A DNA stretch of 64,000 nt from Prionace glauca (lineage: Eukaryota; Chordata; Chondrichthyes; Carcharhiniformes; Carcharhinidae), in NCBI GenBank assembly GCA_037974335.1, contig CM075729.1, forward strand, positions 92,232,592 through 92,296,591. Direction: 5' to 3'. Numbering within the stretch: position 1 is the stretch's first letter; every line of letters starts with the position of its first letter. Under the pieces are notes generated by a model. It made no database searches and had not been told where the DNA came from. It saw nothing but the letters and a program-made list of their open reading frames with translations. Shown piece by piece: positions 33,105-43,919 of this stretch. The position numbers were made by a program, and so were the translations under genes.

Positions 33105-34700
33105 CTGACCTCACTGACCTATCACCCCTGGCCTCAGTGATCTATCACCCCTGACCTCACTGATCAATCACCCCTGGCCTCAGTGATCTATCACCCCTGA
33201 CCCCACTGACCTATCACCCCTGGCCTCAGTGATCTATCACCCCTGACCTCACCGATCTATCACCCCTGGACTCAGTGATCTATCACCCCTGACCTCACTG
33301 ACCTATCACCCCTGGCCTCAGTGATCTATCACCCCTGGCCTCAGTGATCTATCACCCCTGACCTCACTGACCTATCACCCCTGACCTCAGTGATCTATCA
33401 CCCCTGCCTCACTGATCTATCACCCCTGGCCTCAGTGATCTATCACCCCTGACCTCACTGACCTATCACCTCTGGCCTCAGTGATCTATCACCCCTGGCC
33501 TCAGTGATCAATCACCCCTGGCCTCAGTGATCTATCACCCCTGGCCTCAGTGATCTATCACCCCTGACCTCAGTGATCTATCACCCCTGGCCTCAGTGAT
33601 CAATCACCCCTGGCCTCAGTGATCTATCACCCCTGACCTCAGTGATCTATCACCCCTGGCCTCAGTGATCTATCACCCCTGACCTCAGTGATCTATCACC
33701 CCTGGCCTCAGTGATCTATCACCCCTGGCTCAGTGATCTATCACCCCTGACCTCACTGACCTATCACCCCTGGCCTCAGTGATCTATCACCCCTGGCCTC
33801 AGTGATCTATCACCCCTGGCCTCAGTGATCTATCACCCCTGGCCTCAGTGATCTATCACCCCTGGCCTCAGTGATCTATCACCCCTGGCCTCAGTGATCT
33901 ATCACCCCTGACCTCACTGACCTATCACCCCTGACCTCAGTGATCTATCACCCCTGGCCTCAGTGATCTATCACCCCTGACCTCAGTGATCTTTCACCCC
34001 TGGCCTCAGTGATCTATCACCCCTGGCCTCAGTGATCTATCACCCCTGACCTCAGTGATCTATCACCCCTGGCCTCAGTGATCTATCACCCCTGGCCTCA
34101 GTGATCTATCACCCCTGACCTCAGTGATCTATCATCCCTGGCCTCAGTGATCTATCACCCCTGACCTCACTGATCAATCACCCCTGGCCTCAGTGACCTA
34201 TCACTCCTGGCCTCAGTGATCCATCGCCCCTGGCCTCAGTGATCTATCACCCCTGACCTCAGTGATCTATCACCCCTGGCCTCAGTGATCTATCACCCCT
34301 GACCTCAGTGATCTATCACCCCTGGCCTCAGTGATCTATCACCCCTGACCTCACTGATCTATCGCCCCTGACCTCAGTGATCTATCACCCCTGACCTCAG
34401 TGATCTATCACCCCTGACGTCACTGATCTATCGCCCCTGACCTCAGTGATCTATCACCCCTGACCTCAGTAATATATCACCCCTAACGTCACTGATCTAT
34501 CGCCCCTGACCTCAGTGATCTATCACCCCTGGCCTCAGTGATCTATCGTCCCTGACCTCAGTGATCTATCGCCCCTGACCTCAGTGATCTATCACCCCTG
34601 ACCTCAGTGATCTATCACCCCTGACCTCAGTGATCTATCACCCCTGACGTCACTGATCTATCGCCCCTGACCTCAGTGATCTATCGCCCCTGACTTAATT
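33105..34700. repeat. 23-bp minisatellite, about 69 units (unit 2)
   Basis: Same unit as 7712-8100. Rare variants (gacgtcactg, tatcgcccc) are clustered in the last 300 bp, suggesting local block duplication there. Confidence 0.95.
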
Positions 34701-34766
34701 TACCTGTTACCCCTGACCTCACTGACCTGTCACCCCTGACCTCACTGCTCTCCAATTCCCTCCATG

Positions 34767-35377
34767 GCCTCTGCCGAGGAAACTCCTAGCTCAGAATAAC
34801 TCAGGCAGAGACATTCAGAGTCAGGCTTCAGGAGAGTTTATTGTCGTGATACCACGGAGAGTACACCTCAGTCAGCACCGAGAGAACTCTGATTTTTTTA
34901 ATAAACCCGCGCTATTTTTATACAGTGAAACAAACAACTCTGCAAGCAGGTTACAATACTCCCTATTATCCTTACTATCTCTCCTACCCCTTTAATCATT
35001 GTCCCATTAATTAAATCTATGGTCCTAGGACTTATCTATAGTGTCCTTGGTCTAAATCATCCTACAGTCCCTGTCCCTTGTGATTTACCGTAACGAGATA
35101 GAGAAGAAGAATGGTGGTTTATTTTTCTATCCTCCTTAGAGTCAGATGGCCCGTTATCTCGCCTTTAGACCTTGAGTGTCTGCTAGGCCCTGTTTTTCTA
35201 ACCCTGCCTGCTTCAGCGAGTTTCTTGATTTTCGGTATAATGGTGAGTATATAGTGAATCATTAACCCTTTAGATACTGCTGCAGCTTAGCCCAGACTAT
35301 AGTAGGTCTGTTTAAAGCAGACTTACTTTTCTATACAATCTAATTGCTTATATGAATCTAATTTCTTCTGCACCCTC
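34767..35377 (-). mobile_element. Solo LTR, unit 2 only
   Basis: About 601 bp with TG...CA ends (34772-35372), flanked by gcctc / ccctc (a 5-bp target duplication with one mismatch). AATAAA lies on the minus strand near 34830. Unit 1 (8171-8181) is an uninterrupted empty site, so it is younger than the cluster duplication. Only an LTR remains, without internal coding parts. The family (ERV or Gypsy) cannot be told. Confidence 0.75.
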
Positions 35378-35645
35378 ACTCCTCCCTACCCCTGTGTCCT
35401 GCTCCAGACTCACATTTCTCCCTCACCTTCCATCTGCTGACTCTGTTCCCACCCTTAATCCCTCCCCCTCTCCAAATCTTTCTCCCCATCAAACTCCATC
35501 CTTTCACCCAAACCTTCGATCTCTCTTCCTAAACTACCCCCAGCCCCTCCCCCATTCCTCTTAAGCTGCTCTGTGAAACATAATGGGCGATGTTGTACAC
35601 TACGGTGCTATATAAATTCAGGTTCTGTGTGGATTTTAGTTGGGG
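35373..35645 (+). mobile_element. L2-like LINE 3' end (family D)
   Basis: Counterpart of 8175-8510, with the 'gtgctatataaattcaggtt' tail. It lacks a stretch of about 90 bp present in unit 1. Confidence 0.6.
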
Positions 35646-35756
35646 ACAGAATTAGACACAGTGGTGAAGGCTCTTGCAGTCAAATATCCTGCTGACAGGG
35701 TCCAGACTTCAACACACAGAATGGGACATTGTGTAAAGTAGGAATTATTAAACATG

Positions 35757-36673
35757 TATTCATTGATGGGATGTGGGTGTCACTGGCTATCCCAACGTTT
35801 ATTGCCCATCTCTAATTGTCCTTGAGAAGGTGGTGATGAGCTGCCTTCTTGAACCGCTGCAGTCCATGAGGTGTACACACACCCACAGTGCTGTTAGGGA
35901 GGGGTTTCCAGGATTCTGACCCAGCCACAGTGCATGGACGGAGATGTATTTCCACTTCAGAATGGCATGTGGCTTGGAGGGGAATCTCCTGGTGATGTTG
36001 ATCCCAGGGATCTGCTACATTTGTCTTTCCAGATGATAGTGGTCATGGGTTTTGAAGGTGCTGCCTCAGGAACCTTGGTGAGTTCATGCAGGGCATCTTA
36101 TAGATGGCACACACTGCTGCCACTGTTCAACAGTGGTGGAGGGATTTAATGTTTGTGAATGGGGTGCCAATCAAGTGGGGTGCTTTGTCCTGGATGATGT
36201 TGAGCTTCTCGAGTGTTGCTGGAGCTCTACCCATCCAGACAAGTGGAGACTATTCCATCACACTCCAGACTTGTGCCTTGTAGATGGTGGACAGGCTTTG
36301 GAGAGTCAGGATGTGAGTTACTGGCTGCAGGATTCCTATCCACTGACCTTCTCTTGTAGACACAGTATTTATCGGCTGGTCCAGTTCAGTTTCTGGTCAA
36401 TCAGAACCAACAGGATTTTACAGTGGGGGATTCAGCGATGGTAATGACATTGAATGTCAAGGGGAGATGTTCAAATTCTCTCTTGTTGGAGATGGTGATT
36501 CCGTGGTACTTGTGTGGCAGGAATGTTACTGCTTCAATATCTGAGGAGTTGTGAATGGTGCTGAGCTTTGTGTAATCATCAGTGAACATCCCCACTTCTG
36601 AAGGTCATTACTGAAGCAGCTGAAGATGGTTGTGTCTCAGACACGACCCTGAGGAACTCCTGCAGTGATGTCC
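35757..36673 (-). mobile_element. LINE fragment (family C, RT C-terminal part)
   Basis: Counterpart of 8638-9718 without the inserted tail at 8676-8841. Minus-strand text of the RT C-terminal region. Confidence 0.75.
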
Positions 36674-37159
36674 CAGGATAACTCCCTCCTGACTGTATCC
36701 CACTGTGCCTTCTGTGCTGGGAGATTGGAGGTAGTGAACACGATTCACCATTTTCTCCCGTCTCAGTAACAAACATCCAGCTGCTCTGAGCTCCTTCTTT
36801 CACTTCCTCTGTTGGTTACGTTTCAATCTTCCGATCTGACAGTCTTTGCAGTTATTTTTGACACTGGGGATTTGTGCTGTGGTCTGAATCTCTAACAATA
36901 ACTGTCCAATCAGTGAAAAGAACAGCAGCTCAGAGCAGTCAGGACTGAGGAGCCAGGCTCACTGGGAAACACATTGGGAAGATCAAAGCCATGGTCTTCA
37001 TCTCCCGATACAAACTCCATCCCTCCCCCTTTGGAGTGTCTGACACTGAACCACACAGTCCACAGCCATGGTGTCCTATTTGACCCTGAGATGAGTTTCC
37101 CACCACATCATCCACTCCATCACTCAGAACACCTATTTCCACCTCGGTAACATCTCCTG
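36674..37159. repeat. Inverted dispersed repeat and unassigned flank
   Basis: 36674-36860 is the counterpart of 9719-9905, inverted relative to 57290-57409. 36861-37159 is unassigned. Confidence 0.6.
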
Positions 37160-37475
37160 AATCCCCCCTACCTCACATCATCTTCTGCTGAAAATCTCGT
37201 CTGCGTCTTTGTTACCCTCTGAACGTTACTATTCCAATACTGTCCTGGCCGACCTCACACCTCCCACCCTCCGTAATCATCAACTCACCCAGAACTCTGC
37301 TGCTCGGATCTGAACTCACACCCAATCCCGTTCACCCCCCACCCCCTGTTCTCACTGACCTACACTGACCCCTGGTCCAGCAATGCCCTGATTTTAACAT
37401 TCTCATTCTGCCTCTCAAATCCCTCCCTATCCTACACCCTCCCTACCTCTGTAACCTCCTCCAAGCTGCCTAATT
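37160..37475 (+). mobile_element. L2-like LINE fragment (family D)
   Basis: Counterpart of 10205-10515. Confidence 0.5.
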
Positions 37476-37575
37476 TAGTGTGCTCAGTAATCTTGGATAT
37501 GTGACTCTCTATTCCTTCCTCCAAGTCATTGACAAATATAGTGAAAAGCTGAGGCTCCAGCACAGATCCCTGGGA

Positions 37576-40099
37576 ACATCACTATTGATGTGGGTATGCC
37601 GGCGTTCTCAGCCGAGGGCTCAATTTCTGCCCCACCACCAAAAGGGACCCCATCAGTCTCGCAGTGGACACAGAGGAATTCATCAGGCGAATGAGGCTGT
37701 GGGAGTTTTTCCACAAACCCCAAGAGGCCAGCAACGAACACAATGAGACAGTCGATGAACCAGAACAGCCGACAGCGAGATCCGCAGTGCAACAGCCTAA
37801 GAGGAAGGAATCCAATTGGACTCCTCCGGAAGGCCGCTGCCCTCGACTGGACTTGTATGCCCAAACCATCAGGAGGTGCGTTAACACTAGATTCATCAGC
37901 CGCACTCACAAGACAGCCCCGAACATCACCCAAGCACAACGCAACGCCATCCACGCTCTCAAGACAAACCGCAACATTGTCATCAAACCAGCAGACAAAG
38001 GAGGGGCCATTGTCATACTGAACAGAACGGATTACTGTAAAGAAGTGTACCGACAACTAAACAATGAGGAACACTACAGACAATTACCCACAGATCCGAC
38101 CAAAGAACACACTCGTCAACTCAACAATCTGATCAAGACCTTTGATCCGGACCTTCAGAGCACCCTCCGTGCTCTCATTCCACGTACTCCCCGCACTGGA
38201 GATCTCTACTGCCTCCCAAAGATACACAAGGCAAACACACCTGGCCGTCCCATCGTATCGGGCAATGGAACTCTGTGTGAGAACCTCTTCGGATACATCG
38301 AGGGCATCCTGAAACCCATTGTACAAAGAACCCCCAGCTTTTGTTGCGACACTACGGACTTCCTACTGAAACTCAGCACACACGGAGCAGTTGAACCAGG
38401 GACACTCCTCGTCACAATGGATGTCTCAGCGCTCTACACCAACATCCCCCACAACGATGGCATTGCTGCGACTGCCTCAGTACTCAATGCTGACAACTGC
38501 CAGTTTCCAGATGCAATTTTACAACTCATCCGCTTTATCCTGGACCACAATGTCTTCACCTTCAACAACCAGTTTTTCATCCAGACATATAGAACAGCCA
38601 TGGGGACCAAATGTGCACCTCAATATGCCAACATCTTCATGCACAGGTTCGAGCAAGACTTCTTCACTGCACAGAATCTTCAACCAATGCTATACACTAG
38701 ATACATCGATGACATTTTCTTCCTTTGGCCTCATGGTGAACAATCACTGAAACAACTATATGATGATATCAACAAGTTCCACCCCACCATCAGACTCACC
38801 ATGGACTATTCCCCAGAATCAGTTGCATTCTTGGACACACGCATCTCCATTAAGGACGGTCACCTCAGCACCTCACTGTACCGCAAGCCCACAGACAATC
38901 TCACAATGCTCCACTTCTCCAGTTTCCACCCTAAACATGTTAAAGAAGCCATTCCCTATGGACAAGCCCTCCGTATACACAGGATTTGCTCAGATGAGGA
39001 GGATCGTGACAGACACCTCCAGACCCTGAAAGATGCCCTCATAAGAACAGGATATGGTGCTCGACTCATAGATCGGCAGTTCCGATGCGCCACAGCGAAA
39101 AACCGCACCGATCTCCTCAGAAGGCAAACACAGGACACAGTGGACAGAGTACCTTTCGTCGTCCAGTACTTCCCCGGAGCGGAGAAGCTACAACATCTTC
39201 TCCGGAGTCTTCAACATATCATTGATGAAGATGAACATCTCGCCAGGGCTATCCCCACACCCCCACTTCTTGCTTTCAGACAACCACACAACCTCAAACA
39301 GACCATTGTTCGCAGCAAACTACCCAGTCTTCAGGAGAACACAATACCACACAACCCTGTCACAGCAACCTCTGCAAGACATGCCGGATCATCGACATGG
39401 ATACCATCATCACACGTGAGAATACCATCCTCCAGGTACATGGTAAATACTCTTGCAACTCGGCCAACATTGTCTACCTGATACGTTGCAAGAAAGGATG
39501 ACCCGAAGCATGGTACATTGGGGAGACCATGCAGACGCTACGACAACGGATGAATGAACATCGCTCGACAGTCACCAGGCAAGACTGTTCCCTTCCTGTT
39601 GGTGAACACTTCAGCGGTCACGGACATTCAGCCTCTGACCTTCGGGTAAGCGTTCTCCAAGGCGGCCTTCATGACACACGACAGCGCAGAGTCGCTGAAC
39701 AGAGACTAATAGCCAAGTTCCGCACACATGAGGACGGTCTCAACAGGGATCTTGGGTTCATGTCGCACTATCTGTAACCCCCATGACTTGCCTGGGTTTG
39801 CAAAACCTCACTTACTGTACTGTCTGGAGACAATACATATCTCTTTAACCTGTGATCAGTGCTCCTTCCACTCACATTATCAGCCACTTTAGGTCTTGAA
39901 CAGTAGGTTAGGTGTAAGGATTCGCATTCTAATCAGTAATCTCTAAACTGTCTGTGCTTTATATGCTCTGTCTGAGGCCAGAACTCTCCATTCACCTGAC
40001 GAAGAGGCAGTCCCCTCGAAAGCTTGTGAGTATATTATCAAATAAATAGGTTGGACTAAAACCTGGTGTTGTCAGACTTTTTACTGTGACATCACTATT
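37576..40099 (+). mobile_element. Penelope-like retroelement with RT and GIY-YIG endonuclease, unit 2 only
   Basis: About 2.5 kb (37587-40088) flanked by an 11-bp target duplication acatcactatt; unit 1 at 11745 is the empty site. A 605-codon frame (37664-39481) has the Penelope-type RT: GDLYCLPKIHK, MDVSALYTNIPHNDG, the catalytic YIDDIFF, LYRKPTDN and FHPKHVKEAIPYGQALRIHR. A GIY-YIG endonuclease follows near 39450-39777 (VYLIR, YIGET, LRQRMNEHR). The reading capacity is interrupted about once between the two domains. The RT N-terminus is cut short, and about 20 bp of the inverted terminal sequence (gatgtgggtatgccggcgtt) forms the left end. The tail holds a hammerhead-like core (39996-40021). 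Confidence 0.93.
39996..40021 (+). ncRNA. Hammerhead-ribozyme-like core in the Penelope-like tail
   Basis: CTGACGA (39996-40002), a stem-loop with GAGG (40004-40007) paired to CCTC (40014-40017), then GAAA (40018-40021) and a GC-TTGT-like short stem III region. This fits the CUGANGA-stem II-GAAA core. Hammerhead motifs are known in Penelope-like elements. Activity is not shown here. Confidence 0.6.
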
Positions 40100-40520
40100 C
40101 ACAGCTTGCTGATTGGAAAACGCACACACTATCCCTACTCTCTGTCTCCTATCTCTGCTCCAATTCCTTCTCCATGGCAAAAGCTTTCCTCTAATTCCAT
40201 ACTTTATTCACAGCCTCTCGTGGGGCACCTAACCGAATGTCTTCTGGAAATGCATAGACATAATATCCAGAGACATTCCCTTATCGAGCACATTAGTGGC
40301 TCACTAACAAATGTAACCAGCTTAGTTGAACGTGTCTGATTCTTTTGAAAACAATGCTGACTCTCTGATCAGTTCATGTTTCTCACTCGTTCTGTCTCTA
40401 ATAAAACATTCCAGTGAGTTTCCCACAACACACATTAAACTGAGCTGTTCGCTGTGAATGACTCTAGTAAAACAGCTAGTACAGACATGAGGGGCTGAAT
40501 GGCCTCCTGCTGTGCTGTAG
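40100..40520 (-). mobile_element. Old CR1-like LINE fragment, right part
   Basis: Counterpart of 11745-12180, displaced by the Penelope-like insertion. Confidence 0.5.
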
Positions 40521-41124
40521 ATCTACCTGACTCCTTGACTGAAACATCTGGATTGGAAGAGGAGGTTAAACAGTGAGTTGAAGGTAGACAATGTGCTATT
40601 AGTGGGTCATGTCCAATGTACATTGTGTCCATCACGCTCTCAAAAAGAAGGCAGCAAATTTCCCAAAAAACTATGTGCCATTGGAATGGGAAAATGGGAG
40701 ATTTTCCTGCCACTTTCTGGGCATACTTAGTTGAATATCCGGCACTTGGTGTTTCACAAAATCCACGAGGGATTTACGCCAGTGGATGGGGTTAATCCCA
40801 CCTGTGAGAACTGAATCAGAAACCCCAAATCCTTGCCTCGCGATGGTTTTCCCCAACCTAATTCCCCATTCCCCTGATCACAGGCCCCGACTTCCCCATC
40901 CCCACCTCCCCTTCTCCAATAGACTGGCCTCCCAATGACTTCCTCTATACCCCCCACCCCTCCAATTGTCAACACCGACACCCCACTCCCTGATCACCAG
41001 CCTCCTCCTCATGGCTTCCTCAACTGGTAGGTTCCTGGTGAACTCAGCAACAACTCTGGCCTCCCTCGCCCCCCCCAACACCAGCTTCTAAACAAACATC
41101 AGCGATGGAATTGTGGGGACAGGC
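40521..41124. other. Unassigned, C-rich sequence
   Basis: Counterpart of 12181-12790. No gene or known repeat is recognised. Confidence 0.5.
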
Positions 41125-42115
41125 ATAAGAACATAAGAACATAAAAAATAGGAGCAGGAGTAGGCCATCTGGCCCTTCGAGCCTGCCCCACCATTCAATA
41201 AGATCATGGCTGATCTGTCGTGACTCAGCTCCACCTTCCCGCCCTCTCCCCATAACCCTTAATCCCTTCTCTTATCAAAAACCCATCAACCCATTTCTTA
41301 AAAATATTTAGCGAGGCAGCCTCCACCAGTTCAACGGGCAGAGAATTCCAGAGATTCACCACCCTTTGAGTGAAGAAGTTCCTCCTCAACTCTGTTCTAA
41401 ACCGCCCCCCCCTTTATCTTGAGGCTGTGCCCCCTAGTCCTACTGTCTTTTTTGAGCGGGAAGAGTCTCTCCACCTCTATCCTATCCATCCCATTCATCA
41501 TCTTATACGTCTCAATGAGATCTCCCCTCATTCTTCTAAACTCTAACGAGTACAAGCCTAGTTTATTCAGCCTCTCCTCATAGCTCAATCCCCTCAACTC
41601 CGGTATCAGCCGAGTAAACCTCCTCTGCACTCCCTCCTGGGCCAAAATATCCTTGCGCAGGTGCGGCGCCCAAAACTGCACACAGTACTCCAGCTGCGGC
41701 CTCACCAATGCCCTATACAGCTGCAGCAAGACCTCCCTACTTTTATATTCAATCCCCTTCGCTATGAAGGCCAGCATCCCATTCGCTTTCCTGACCACCT
41801 GCTGCACCTGCAAGCTGGGTTTTTGCGACTCATGCACAAGGACCCCGAGGTCTCTCTGCACCGTCGCCTGCTGCAGTTTTTCGCCCCGTAAGTAATAGTC
41901 CTTCCTACCATTCCTCCTACCAAAGTGGACCACCTCACACTTGCCAACATTAAATTCCATTTGCCATTTCCTGGCCCATTCGCCCAGCCTATCTAGATCC
42001 TTCTGCAGACTCTCCACACCTTCCGCACAATTTGCCTTTCCCCCAATCTTGGTGTCATCAGCAAATTTCGACACCCTGCACTCGGTTCCCTCCTCCAGAT
42101 CATCTATATAAATGG
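41125..42115 (-). mobile_element. CR1-like LINE (family A), 5'-truncated, unit 2 only
   Basis: Tail cataagaacataagaacata at 41125. An intact 225-codon minus frame (42074-41397) runs from SKFADDTKIGGKANCAEGVE through the C-terminal RT region. Flanking sequence (gtggggac / caaaccagc) is continuous in unit 1 at about 12780-12810, giving the empty site. Close to the copies at 51955 and 49505, so recently active. Confidence 0.92.
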
Positions 42116-42229
42116 CAAACCAGCTTTACAGTCATAGTCATTGCTCATGCACTTTGACCCGAGCAAACCATTCGGAATCCTTGTGATGCCTCTCCGTACT
42201 TTGCAGGGGGTGAACACACAGCAGATGTA

Positions 42230-42616
42230 CAGTTAGGAGTGAGGTTCAGTCAGATATAGAAGGAAAACTCAGTCAGTCCAGCAGGCAGAGAAGACTTGGG
42301 CTTGATAAGGCACATGGGAGGATTGGAAGGCTAAACAGCATCTATTTTAATACAAGGAGCCTGTCTGGTCAGGCAGATGAACTTAGAGAGTTGGTCAGCA
42401 CGTGGAAATACGAGATTGTTGTAATCACTGAGATATGGTTGAAAGAAGGACAGGACTGGAATCTCGATATTCCAGGGTATAGAAGTTCCAGGCGTGATGG
42501 GGGTGGGAGTGGGGGGCGGTGTGAGAGAGGAGGGAATATTGTTTTATTGATTAAAGAGACCAAGTCTGAAGTAATGAGGGAGGAGGTATTGGAACACCCT
42601 TCAAATGAGGCCATAT
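42230..42616 (+). mobile_element. Decayed CR1-like LINE fragment (family E), left part
   Basis: Counterpart of 12920-13309 (endonuclease text ELVSTWKYEIVVITEIWLKE). Cut by the complete CR1 at 42617; it resumes at 46792. Confidence 0.75.
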
Positions 42617-42911
42617 GTTCCTGAAGAGCAGTATCCTGAGGCAGCGATTTTTGGGCTTGTGAAGAGGCAGCAAAAAAGGTGCATTTTTCTGTTTATTTTG
42701 TTTAACTGTTTATTTCTAATTTAAGTCGCGAGTTTTTCGGCGGTATTTTTTAATTAGTTAGAAACCGGAAGTCATCACTAGGACGCTTACCGGTAGTTGT
42801 AGTTTTTTTTTTCTTGAGCCCCTAATCCTATAAATTAGCGCAGAGAGGATACCCGATCCTCTACACTGGTAGAGAATCCCACCCTCCCACCTCCTCTAAC
42901 CTAAATTATAA

Positions 42912-43822
42912 GTGTGGGAAAGTTTTTTTTTTGGTTTTTTTCTGCTGGTAATTGTTTCAAGGATGGCAGTTCAGGCAGTGTGCTGCATCTCCTGTGGGAT
43001 GTATGTGGTGAGGGACTCCAGTAGTGTTTCAGGTGATTTTACTTGTAAGAAGTGTGTTAGATTGAAGCTTCTGGAGGAGCGTGTAAAGGAGCTGGAGGTG
43101 GAATTAGAGGAACTCCGCATAATTCGGGAGGCAGAGGTGGACATTGATAGGAGTTATAAGGACATAGTCACTCCTAGAAATCAGTCTTGGGTCACTGCCA
43201 AGAGGAGGGGAAAGAAGCAAGTGGGGGGAAAATCCCCTGGGGCTGTTCCCCTCCAAAATAGGTTTTCGGTCCTGGAGGCTACAGTTGAGGAGGAATCAAC
43301 TGGGGATAGCCAAAGGGAGCAGGTCTCTGGGGGTGAGCCTATTGTAAATGCTCAGGTGGTTAGGGGATATAAAAGATTGGGCCTCGTGATTGGGGACTCC
43401 ACAGTCAAGGGGACGGATAGGAGAGTCGGTAGTAATGGTAGGACTCAGGGCTGGTGTGTTGCCTACCAGGGGCTGGGGTCTGGGATGTGTCAGAGAGGAT
43501 ATTCAAGACTCTTAGGGGAGAGGGAGATCAACCCCAAGTTATAATTCATGTGGGGACACATGACATAGGGAGGTTAAGGGAAGGGGATATTAAGCAGAGA
43601 TTCATGGAGTTGGGATGGAAACTAAAGGCCAAGTCAGACAGAGTGGTTATCTCTGGACTCTTGCCTGTGCCACGGGATAGTTTAGAGAGGAAGGGAGGGA
43701 GGGGTTCAAGTACTTGGGGAAGGTGGGACCTCTATAAGAGTGATGGTTTACACCTGAACCAGAGGGGAACAAATATCCTGGGGGCTAAATTTGTGAAGGC
43801 TATGCGGAGTGGTTTAAACTGA
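42912..43822 (+). CDS. CR1 ORF1 protein (Cys-rich motif, coiled coil, esterase-like domain), one frameshift
   Basis: RNA-binding/assembly protein of the LINE. The first frame (42912-43544) has a zinc-knuckle-like CCISCGMY...CKKC (residues about 19-52) and a coiled coil LLEERVKELEVELEELRII. It then has RLGLVIGDSTVKGTDRRV, whose GDS resembles an SGNH esterase nucleophile block. The continuation is in another frame (43454-43822) with VIIHVGTHDIGRL, the esterase GxND/GTHD block, and WDLYKSDGLHLNQRG, the catalytic D-x-x-H block. A one-base indel around 43450-43520 separates the frames. Domain order fits CR1 ORF1. Confidence 0.85.
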
Positions 43823-43919
43823 TTCAGAGGGGGGGTGGGATCCTGAGTAGAGGGGGTGAAAGTGAGGGGGGCATAGATGGGGACTGCAATGCACGGCATT
43901 GTGGGGGTGGGGCGGAGCA

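Noticed and set aside
37526-38056. 176-codon minus frame
   Set aside because: Antisense shadow of the Penelope-like RT.
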